Below are positions 24,096 through 31,499 of a DNA stretch of 64,000 nucleotides, piece after piece. A program made the translations under genes and the position numbers. Positions within the stretch are counted from its first letter, which is position 1; every line of letters begins with the position of its first letter. This DNA comes from Streptomyces bacillaris (GTDB taxonomy: Bacteria; Actinomycetota; Actinomycetes; Streptomycetales; Streptomycetaceae), in NCBI RefSeq assembly GCF_003268675.1, contig NZ_CP029378.1:4030001-4094000 (forward strand), in the 5' to 3' direction. Under the pieces are notes generated by a model that was not told where the DNA came from, did no database searches, and saw nothing but the letters and a program-made list of their open reading frames with translations.

Positions 24096-24128
24096 AGCCC
24101 CCGATCACCTGATCGGGGGCTGTTTCAC
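24089..24128 (+). terminator. aspS terminator, overlapping parS
   Basis: A perfect 19-bp inverted repeat: GTGAAACAGCCCCCGATCA, two bases, then its exact complement reversed, ending TGTTTCAC. The arms begin inside parS site 3. Confidence 0.85.
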
Positions 24129-24296
24129 TGCATGAGCGCGAGCACCCCGGACGGCCGGGGCGACCGGGCGACGCCGTACAGCCGGATGGCCCCGGATCGG
24201 ATTCGGCGGCGCCGGGTGCGGCAAAGACTGGCACCGAGACACCCCTCTCGCACCCCGTGCCGCACCGCCGTGCCGTCATCCGAGGAGCCCGTCACC

Positions 24297-25085
24297 GTGT
24301 CCGTCCCGCTCCGCCCGCCCGTACCGCTGCTCGCCGCCCTGTTCCTCGCCCTGGCCCTGCTCCTCACCGGCTGCACCTCCGGCTCCGCCCCCGCGAAGGC
24401 CCCCGTGGGCGCCCCGGGCCAGGGCGCCGCGGGTCCGGAGTCCGACGCCGCCTCCGTACGCCGGGCCTCCCCGGAGCCGGAGCCGAGCCCCGCCGAGATC
24501 CCGGGGCTCGGGCCGCAGACCCGGGCGGAGATCCCGGAGGAGGCCCGGCAGGCGTTCGTGGTCACCGGGGAGGGCGAGGACGCCAACCGGTCCAGCGCGG
24601 TCCTGTACGCCCGCGAGGACCCGGCGGAGGGCTGGGCGGCGGTCGCCGGCCCCTGGGACGCCCACAACGGGATGAAGGGCTGGACCGACCACCATGTGGC
24701 GGGCGACCTGAGGTCCCCCACGGGCGTCTACACCCTCACCGACGCGGGCGGCCGCCTCCCGGACCCGGGCGCCCTGCTCCCGTACGACGAACACCCCCGG
24801 TTCGCGGTGGACGGCGTGGGGTTCTTCGGGGAGCCCCTGGAAGGCTCCTTCGACTACGTCGTGGCGATCAACTACAACCGCACCGAGGGCGTCACCCCCC
24901 TCGACCGCACCCGCCCCCTCGGCCTCGAACGCGGCGGCGGCATCTGGATCCACGTCGACCACGGCGGCCCCACCCAGGGCTGCGTCTCCATCCCCGAGAA
25001 CCGCATGGAGGACCTCCTCCGCACCCTGGACCCGGCCATGAACCCGGTCATCGTGATGGGGGACGCGGAGTCGCTGGAGCGGTGA
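24297..25085 (+). CDS. Lipoprotein L,D-transpeptidase (YkuD family)
   Basis: This 262-residue cell-envelope enzyme should form 3-3 cross-links or attach peptides in peptidoglycan. A lipoprotein signal peptide ends in the lipobox LLTGC with lipidated Cys26. A Pro/Ala-rich linker leads to the YkuD domain (about 90-255) with the catalytic motif IHVDHGGPTQGCVSIP, nucleophile Cys229. GTG 24297 is chosen since GAGGAG lies nine bases upstream and the signal peptide follows directly; the frame is open farther upstream, but that part is Arg-rich and not a signal sequence. Confidence 0.88.
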   Translation: MSVPLRPPVPLLAALFLALALLLTGCTSGSAPAKAPVGAPGQGAAGPESDAASVRRASPEPEPSPAEIPGLGPQTRAEIPEEARQAFVVTGEGEDANRSSAVLYAREDPAEGWAAVAGPWDAHNGMKGWTDHHVAGDLRSPTGVYTLTDAGGRLPDPGALLPYDEHPRFAVDGVGFFGEPLEGSFDYVVAINYNRTEGVTPLDRTRPLGLERGGGIWIHVDHGGPTQGCVSIPENRMEDLLRTLDPAMNPVIVMGDAESLER

Positions 25086-25174
25086 TCTGGGGGACGGGCG
25101 AGGATCGTTGGCCGTACGCTGAAGGTGTTTTCCGGTACGAGCGACCCGGTGGCCCGGTGCAGGAGGAGGTCGTT

Positions 25175-25756
25175 GTGAGCGTGGTCGAGGACCGCGTCCT
25201 GACGCAGGACGTCTTCGAGGACCTGGCCCGTCACGCCATACGCGCGGAGGAGGCGCTAAGGCTGGAGTTCGTGAACGGGAAACTGGGGGTCAAGGCTGTT
25301 CCGGACGGGGACCACGGGCGGATCATCGAGTGGCTGACGCGTCTGTGCATGCAGGCAGATCCGAGCCGGTGGCTCTACGCCGAGCAGGGCCTGCGCATCG
25401 AGGCGTATCGCAAGGGCAACGCCCGGCCCGACGGCAGCTTCGCCCCCAGCGGCACTTTCGCAGGCCAAGGCGAATGGGCCAGCCCCGACGGCGTCCTCAT
25501 GGTCGTCGAGGTCACCTCGTACGACGAGGACACCGACCGCCGCGACCGGGTCGAGAAGCCCCGTGCGTACGCCGAGACCAGTATCCCCGTCTACCTGCTG
25601 ATCGACCGGGACAGTTGCGAGGTGAAGGTCCACTCGCAGCCCGACGGCGTGCGCTACGAGCAGGTTGTGACGGTGCCCTACGGAAAGACCGTCACCCTCC
25701 CCGACCCGGTCGGGATCGAGCTGGACACCGAGCCGCTGAAGAACTGGGTGCGGTGA
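25175..25756 (+). CDS. Uma2 family putative restriction endonuclease-fold protein
   Basis: This 193-residue PD-(D/E)XK-fold protein has the acidic positions in GNARPDGSFAP and MVVEVTSYDED and the lysine in VEKPRAYAE, the usual Uma2 pattern. A strong ribosome binding site (AGGAGGAGG) precedes GTG 25175. Uma2 proteins are multi-copy in Streptomyces; their biological role is not known despite the nuclease fold. No methylase or partner lies nearby. Confidence 0.85.
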   Translation: MSVVEDRVLTQDVFEDLARHAIRAEEALRLEFVNGKLGVKAVPDGDHGRIIEWLTRLCMQADPSRWLYAEQGLRIEAYRKGNARPDGSFAPSGTFAGQGEWASPDGVLMVVEVTSYDEDTDRRDRVEKPRAYAETSIPVYLLIDRDSCEVKVHSQPDGVRYEQVVTVPYGKTVTLPDPVGIELDTEPLKNWVR

Positions 25757-25778
25757 CCCGACGCCGTACGCGTACGGC

Positions 25779-25815
25779 AGGAGCCCGGGACCACGGACGG
25801 TGGTCCCGGGCTCCT
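25779..25815. terminator. Bidirectional terminator between Uma2 and metG
   Basis: A perfect 16-bp stem (AGGAGCCCGGGACCAC and its complement) around a five-base loop, between convergent stops. Confidence 0.85.
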
Positions 25816-25825
25816 CGTGTGCGTA

Positions 25826-27439
25826 CTACGCCGGCTTCTCCTCCAGGCGGGGGAACAGCACCGCGCCCTTCGTCACCGTCGCGCCGGCGGGCAGGGTGCC
25901 CCAGGCGCCCGCGTCCTGGACCTTCTGGTCGGCCAGGGCGCCCAGGGACTCCTCGGCGCCCAGGGACTCCCAGAGCTTCTGGGAGGTCTCCGGCATCACG
26001 GCGTTCAGCAGGACCGCGACACCGCGCAGCGACTCGGCGGCCGTGTAGAGGATGGTCGCCAGGCGGGCCTGGCCCTCCGGGGTGGTGTCCTTGGCCACCT
26101 TCCACGGCTCCTGCTCCGTGATGTAGCCGTTGACCTGCTTCACGAAGTCGAAGATCGCCAGGATGCCGCCCTGGAAGTCCAGCTCCTCGCCGATCTTCGC
26201 GTCGGCCGTCGCGACGGCCTTCGCCAGGCCCTCCTGCACGGCCCGCTCGGCGTCACCTGCGGCCGTGGCTTCCGGCAGCGAACCGCCGAAGTACTTGCCG
26301 ACCATGGCGGCCACACGTGAGGCGAGGTTGCCGTAGTCGTTGGCCAGCTCGGAGGTGTAGCGGGCGGAGAAGTCCTCCCAGGAGAACGAGCCGTCGCTGC
26401 CGTACGAGATGGCCCGCAGGAAGTACCAGCGGTACGCGTCCACGCCGAAGTGCGAGGTCAGGTCCTGCGGCTTGATGCCGGTCAGGTTCGACTTGGACAT
26501 CTTCTCGCCGCCGACCATCAGCCAGCCGTTGGCGACGACCTTGCCGGGGAGCGGCAGGCCCTGCGCCATCAGCATCGCGGGCCAGATCACCGAGTGGAAG
26601 CGGAGGATGTCCTTGCCGATCAGGTGCACGTTCGCCGGGAACGTACCGTCGAACTTCTCCTGGTTGGCGCCGTACCCGACCGCCGTCGCGTAGTTGAGCA
26701 GCGCGTCGACCCAGACGTAGATGACGTGCTTGGGGTCCCACGGCACCGGGACGCCCCAGTCGAACGTCGAGCGCGAGATCGACAGGTCCTGGAGGCCCTG
26801 CTCGACGAAGTTCACGACCTCGTTGCGCGCCGACTCGGGCTGGATGAAGTCCGGGTTCGCCGCGTAGAACTCCAGCAGCTTCGGGCCGTACTCGCTGAGC
26901 TTGAAGAAGTAGTTCTCCTCCTTGAGGAGTTCCACCGGCTTCTTGTGGATCGGGCAGAGCTTCTGTCCGGCGAACTCGCCCTCGCCGTCGATCAGATCGC
27001 CGGGGAGCTTGTACTCCTCGCAGCCCACGCAGTACGGGCCTTCGTACCCGCCCTTGTAGATCTCGCCCTTGTCGTACAGGTCCTGCACGAAATCCTGCAC
27101 CCGGTCGGTGTGCCGCTTCTCCGTCGTCCGGATGAAGTCGTCGTTCGCGATGTTCAGATGCTCCCAAAGGGGCTTCCACGCCTCCTCGACGAGCTTGTCG
27201 CACCAAGCCTGCGGAGTGACGTCGTTCGCCTCGGCCGTGCGCATGATCTTCTGACCGTGCTCGTCCGTGCCGGTGAGGTACCACACCTTCTCGCCGCGCT
27301 GGCGGTGCCAGCGCGTGAGCACGTCGCCTGCGACGGTCGTGTAGGCGTGGCCCAGGTGAGGAGCGTCGTTGACGTAGTAGATGGGGGTCGAGACGTAGTA
27401 CGCCGTCGCCCCCTGCTTCTCGGATCCAGTGGCCGCCAT
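25826..27439 (-). CDS. metG: Methionyl-tRNA synthetase
   Basis: This 537-residue class I synthetase charges tRNA-Met. The HIGH motif appears as HLGH at residues 28-31 (VNDAPHLGHAYTTVAGD) and the KMSKS loop as GEKMSKSNLTGIKP. A zinc-knuckle insertion is visible (YCVGCEEYKLPGDL, then LCPIHKKP), followed by the helical anticodon-binding domain (FDFVKQVNGYITEQEPWKVA). No C-terminal EMAP-like tRNA-binding domain is present, so this is the short form. ATG 27439 is chosen from the alignment to the core; a further in-frame ATG 33 bases upstream is less likely. It is divergent to the two-component system. Confidence 0.95.
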   Translation of the reverse strand: MAATGSEKQGATAYYVSTPIYYVNDAPHLGHAYTTVAGDVLTRWHRQRGEKVWYLTGTDEHGQKIMRTAEANDVTPQAWCDKLVEEAWKPLWEHLNIANDDFIRTTEKRHTDRVQDFVQDLYDKGEIYKGGYEGPYCVGCEEYKLPGDLIDGEGEFAGQKLCPIHKKPVELLKEENYFFKLSEYGPKLLEFYAANPDFIQPESARNEVVNFVEQGLQDLSISRSTFDWGVPVPWDPKHVIYVWVDALLNYATAVGYGANQEKFDGTFPANVHLIGKDILRFHSVIWPAMLMAQGLPLPGKVVANGWLMVGGEKMSKSNLTGIKPQDLTSHFGVDAYRWYFLRAISYGSDGSFSWEDFSARYTSELANDYGNLASRVAAMVGKYFGGSLPEATAAGDAERAVQEGLAKAVATADAKIGEELDFQGGILAIFDFVKQVNGYITEQEPWKVAKDTTPEGQARLATILYTAAESLRGVAVLLNAVMPETSQKLWESLGAEESLGALADQKVQDAGAWGTLPAGATVTKGAVLFPRLEEKPA

Positions 27440-27621
27440 GGTCGAAATCCTAACGGTCAGTTGAAGATCCACTCACATCGATAAGCGGGGCCCCGGGGGG
27501 TGCTCCCCGGCAGGTCCTCGGTGGAGAGCTTTGCGAAACACCCCTTCCCGTAATGCTTCCCGCAGGAAAGTCGCATCCTGGGAGGGAGCGGACAAGCGTG
27601 CACGAGGCAGGGGACATCACC

Positions 27622-28275
27622 ATGCGGGTACTGGTCGCCGAGGACGAGGAGATCCTCGCGGAACTGGTCGCCACCGGGCTGCGCCGCGCCGGCTTCGCCG
27701 TCGACACCGTCTACAGCGGGGACGCGGCCCTCGCCTACCTCGGGCTGCACGACTACGACGTCGTCGTGCTCGACCGCGACCTCCCACGCGTCCACGGCGA
27801 CGACGTGGCCCGGCGGCTCGTCGCCTCCGGCTCCCGGACGCGGATCCTGATGCTCACCGCCTCCGGCACGATGGAGGACCGCGTCGCCGGGCTCGACCTC
27901 GGCGCCGACGATTACGTCAGCAAACCGTTCGAGTTCCCCGAGCTGGTATCCCGGGTCCGCGCCCTGCGCCGCCGCAGCGCCCGCCCCGTACCGCCCCAGC
28001 TGGAACGGCACGGCATCCGGCTCGACACCGTACGGCGCTCCGCGCTCCGCGACGGTCGTGAGCTGGATCTCTCGCCCAAGGAGTTCACCGTGCTCCAGCT
28101 GCTCCTGGAGGCGGACGGCGGGACCGTCAGCGCCGAGGAGCTGCTGGAACGGGCCTGGGACGCCAACGCCGACCCCTTCACCGGTGCCGTACGCGTCTGC
28201 ATGAGCAAACTCCGCGCCAAACTGGGGGAGCCCGCGCTGATCCGTACCGTCCAGGGTGTCGGGTACGCGCTGTGA
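27622..28275 (+). CDS. OmpR-family response regulator (CutR-like)
   Basis: This 217-residue regulator has a receiver domain (acidic pocket E7/D8, phosphoacceptor Asp51 in VVVLDRDLP, Thr in LTASG, Lys in YVSKPFEF) and a winged-helix output domain (residues about 125-217, LSPKEFTVLQLLLEADG; VRVCMSKLRAKLG; VQGVGYAL). ATG 27622 follows AGGCAGGGGACATCACC. Its length and receiver sequence resemble the CutR group of Streptomyces. It overlaps the histidine kinase gene by four bases. Confidence 0.9.
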   Translation: MRVLVAEDEEILAELVATGLRRAGFAVDTVYSGDAALAYLGLHDYDVVVLDRDLPRVHGDDVARRLVASGSRTRILMLTASGTMEDRVAGLDLGADDYVSKPFEFPELVSRVRALRRRSARPVPPQLERHGIRLDTVRRSALRDGRELDLSPKEFTVLQLLLEADGGTVSAEELLERAWDANADPFTGAVRVCMSKLRAKLGEPALIRTVQGVGYAL

Positions 28276-29555
28276 GCCCCCGGGCCCGGCTGCGGCGGCT
28301 GGTGACCGCGTCGAAGCTGCCGCACTCGACGATCAGGACGCGCATAGCCCTCGTGTACGGCGGGGTCTTCCTCGTCCTCGGCACGGCCCTGCTCACCACC
28401 GTCAACCTGGCCTCCCGTGCCGGTACGGACTCCGAGGCGCGCGCCATCGCCTCCTCCGCCGTCGTCCCGCCCGGCTACACCGTCAACGGCCCGTTCATCG
28501 CCCGCAGCTCGGCCGACGGGCCCACCGTCTACGAACTGACCGACCACGTCAGCGACGCGGCCAGCAAACAGCACATGTACTGGTCCATCGCCGCGCTCCT
28601 GGTGATGACGGCGGGCGCGGTCGGCGTCGGCTGGTGGATCGCGGGCCGGGTGCTGCGGCCCGTCCACGCGATGACGGCCAAGGCCCGCAGCCTCTCCGAG
28701 CGGACCCTGCACGAGCGGATCGCCTCCAGCGGGCCCGACGACGAGCTGAAGGAGCTGGGCGAGACGCTGGACGCGCTGCTGGCCCGGCTGGAGAAGGCGT
28801 TCGACAGCCAGCGCAGGTTCATCGCCAACGCCTCCCACGAGCTGCGCACCCCGCTCGCCACCCAGCGCGCCGCGATCCAGGTGGGGCTGGACAACCCGAG
28901 CCCCGACGACCTCGTCCGCACCCGGCAGACGCTCCTGGACACCAACCGGCGCAGCGAGCGGCTCATCGAGGGGCTGCTCGTGCTGGCCCGCAGCGAACGG
29001 GGGCTGGCCGCCGACGAGCGCGAGGACGTCCGCTTCGACCGGGTGGTGGCCGAGGAGACGGCCCGGCGGCCGGGGGCGCGGGCGGAGGGGCCGGGGCGGC
29101 CCGCGGTGAGTGTGGACGTGGCGCCCTGTCCGGTCCGGGGCAACCGGCTGCTGCTCTCCCAGCTGGTGTCGAACCTGCTGGCCAACGCGGTGACGTACAA
29201 CGTGCCGGGCGGTTCGATCGACATCACGCTGGCGGAGGACGGTGCCCTGGTGGTGCGCAACACCGGCCCGGTGGTCTCCGAGGCCGATATCGCGGGGTTC
29301 TTCGAGCCGTTCCGGCGGGGCGAGGGCCGCGACCGGATGGGCCCGGGGTCGGGGCTCGGGCTGTCGATCGTGCGGTCGATCGCGGTGGCCCACGGCGGTA
29401 CGGTCACGGCGGTCCCGGGCCCGGGGGGCGGCGGTCTCGCCGTGACCGTACGGCTGCCGGTCGATCAGTCCGTCGACCGGCCTGCTGATCAGCCCTCGGA
29501 GCGCTTCTCGCGCGCCGCGATCCAGGCCGGCAGCCCGGCGAGGATCTCCCGGTAG
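28272..29555 (+). CDS. Sensor histidine kinase (CutS-like)
   Basis: This 427-residue kinase is the partner of the upstream regulator (GTGA overlap). It has TM1 (about 24-46), an extracytoplasmic loop of about 55 residues, TM2 (about 103-125), HAMP, the phosphoacceptor box NASHELRTP with His189, and an ATPase domain (LVSNLLANAVTYN; GPGSGLGLSIVRSIAVAHGG). The G1 box reads NTG rather than DTG, as in CutS-like kinases. The last 67 bases overlap the 3' end of the VWA gene on the other strand, and the C-terminal about 40 residues encoded there are low in conservation. The stimulus is unknown. Confidence 0.9.
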   Translation: MSPRARLRRLVTASKLPHSTIRTRIALVYGGVFLVLGTALLTTVNLASRAGTDSEARAIASSAVVPPGYTVNGPFIARSSADGPTVYELTDHVSDAASKQHMYWSIAALLVMTAGAVGVGWWIAGRVLRPVHAMTAKARSLSERTLHERIASSGPDDELKELGETLDALLARLEKAFDSQRRFIANASHELRTPLATQRAAIQVGLDNPSPDDLVRTRQTLLDTNRRSERLIEGLLVLARSERGLAADEREDVRFDRVVAEETARRPGARAEGPGRPAVSVDVAPCPVRGNRLLLSQLVSNLLANAVTYNVPGGSIDITLAEDGALVVRNTGPVVSEADIAGFFEPFRRGEGRDRMGPGSGLGLSIVRSIAVAHGGTVTAVPGPGGGGLAVTVRLPVDQSVDRPADQPSERFSRAAIQAGSPARISR

Positions 29556-31185
29556 AGCTCGGCGTCCGCGATCTCGCGCGGGGCCGGGCCGGCGTGGAAG
29601 AAACCGGCGTTGGGGGCGTCCAGCTTCCGCAGGAAGTCGAAGCCCTTCCCGTCCTGCTCACCGAACGCGACGAACTGGAAGAACAGCGGCAGCCGGGCCG
29701 CGTCCGCCAGCGCCTGGCGGGCGAGCTGCTTGGCGTCCGGCGGGCCGTCCGTCTGGAAGATCACCAGGGCCGGACCGGCGTCCTGCGCCTTCTCGCCCAC
29801 CGTCTTCTCGTGGTCCGCCACGATCTCCTCGATCGCGCGGTGGTAGTTCGTGCGGCCGAGCCGTCCGAGACCGGCGTTCAGCTCGTCGACCCGGCCCTCG
29901 TGGGCGGCCAGCTCGATGGTGCCGGTGCCGTCGATGTCGGTCGAGAAGAAGACGACGGAGACGGTGGCGTCGGCGTCCAGGTGGGCGGCGAGCGCGACGG
30001 CGCGGTCGCCCAGGTGCTGGGCGCTGCCGTCCTTGTAGAACGGCCGCATCGAGCCCGAGCGGTCGAGCACCAGGTAGACGCGGGCGCGCAGTCCGGTCAG
30101 CCCGTGCCCCTTGAGCGCCGCCTGCGCCGCCTTGTACGGGGCGACGAGCTGCGGCGCGCGGGAGGTGACCCGGGCGAGGGTGGTGGCGGGCTTGGCGGTG
30201 GTCTTCGCCGTGGGGGCGGGGGTGGCAGCGGGCGCCGTGCTCTCTGCGGCTGCCGTCGTCGCTGCCGGGGGCTCGGGGGTGGCCTCCGGCTCCGGGGTGG
30301 CGGTCGCTTCCGCTTCCGCTTCGGGGCGGTCGCGGCTTCCGGCTCGGGCGTCGCGGCTACGGGCTCCGGCTGGGGGGTCGCCTCGGCGGTGGTCTCCGGG
30401 GCGGTCGCGGCCTCGGTCGTCGCGACCGGCTTCGCTTCCGGTTCCGGTACGGGCTCCGGGTCGGGCTTCGGCGCCCGCTCGGCGGCGGGCTGCGGCGTGG
30501 CCTCGGCGGCCGGGGCCGGGTCGGCGTCCAGGTCGAGGTCGATCGTGATGGGGGCGGGCTCCGTGGCCGGGGAGGAGGCGGGCTCCTCCACCTCGACGGG
30601 CTCGGCGGCGGGCCCAGCGGTCTCGACCGGCTCCTCCGCCTTCACCGGCTCGGCGGCGGTCTCGGCAACCGGCTCCGCGACGGGCTCGGTGGCGGTCTCG
30701 GCGACCGGTCCCGCAACCGGCTCCGCGATGGGCTTCGCCTCCGCAGCGGGCTCCACCTCAGGCTTTGCCTCCGGCTCCGTCACCGATTCCGCGACCGGCT
30801 CAGCGACCGGCTTCACCTCCTGCTCCGCGTCCGGGCCCGAGCCCTGGGCGGGGACGGTCGGCGCGGGGGCGGGCGTCGAGGAGGTGGCCGCCTTGTCGAA
30901 TGCCGCGGCCACCAGGTCCGCGGCACCGGCGTCACTGTCGGTGGTCTCCGCAACGGGCGAAGCCGGGGCCGGAATCGACGCCTTCGGCTCGGCCGCCTTC
31001 GGCTCGGCCGCCTTCGGCTCGGCGGGCTTCGCATCGGACGCCTCGGGCCCGGCCGCCGCCGAAGTGGCCCCGGCCTCCGGCTCCGTGGACGGGGTGCGTT
31101 CGGCCTGGGGCGGGACGGTGGCCGTGGTCGGCTCGTCCTGCTCCGTGCGGCCGAACACCTTACGCAGCAAGCTCCGAATGCCCAT
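29489..31185 (-). pseudogene. TerF-like VWA-domain protein with long Glu/Pro/Ala linker, frameshifted
   Basis: The N-terminus (MGIRSLLRKVFGR) is followed by about 270 residues of Ala/Glu/Pro/Val repeats (many PVAEP and EPEA units), then a C-terminal VWA domain with MIDAS residues in LVLDRSGSMRPF, RTNYHRAI and FQTDGPPD, as in tellurium-resistance TerF-like proteins. The linker and the VWA domain are in different frames. They rejoin if one G is added to the four-base G run at 30323-30326. Without this, translation runs into an Arg/Pro-rich nonsense tail. ATG 31185 has AAAGG eight bases upstream. The break is either a sequencing indel or a real mutation. Confidence 0.75.
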
Positions 31186-31271
31186 GAGCGAGGCCTTTCG
31201 CATGAGTTGGGTGCGGGGAATGTCCGACCTGGGTGATTTCATCCCTGGCCAGGACGGATACGTAAGGTTAG

Positions 31272-31287
31272 CGGCCGGATCCGGCCG
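31272..31287. repeat. 16-bp perfect palindrome in a divergent promoter region
   Basis: CGGCCGGATCCGGCCG lies between the divergent VWA and phoX genes (31186-31499 holds no gene). It may be a protein-binding site or a chance GC palindrome. Confidence 0.3.
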
Positions 31288-31413
31288 TACGCCGGTCCGG
31301 CCCACCCGTGCGTCAACCGAGCCGAAACCGATCCCGGACCGAGTCCGGCGCGCGTTCCACGTGTCACCCGGCCCCGTTCCCGTACGGCTTCAAAGGAACA
31401 GCGGTGGCCCGGA

Positions 31414-31435
31414 CTTCACCCGCCGTTCACCGGGA
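31414..31435 (+). promoter_or_regulatory. PHO box (PhoP-binding direct repeats) upstream of phoX
   Basis: Two adjacent 11-bp units, CTTCACCCGCC and GTTCACCGGGA, match the Streptomyces PHO-box unit GTTCACC plus four bases. They lie 65 bases before the PhoX-type phosphatase start. Confidence 0.65.
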
Positions 31436-31499
31436 GTCCCTCGGACCGCGTGGGTCCGCCCCTACCGTCACGCACGACACACCGACGGAGGGAATCCAC

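Noticed and set aside
25175..25756. Restriction-modification or defence system around the Uma2 gene
   Set aside because: No methyltransferase, specificity subunit or other defence gene is adjacent; Uma2 genes are common solitary genes in Streptomyces.
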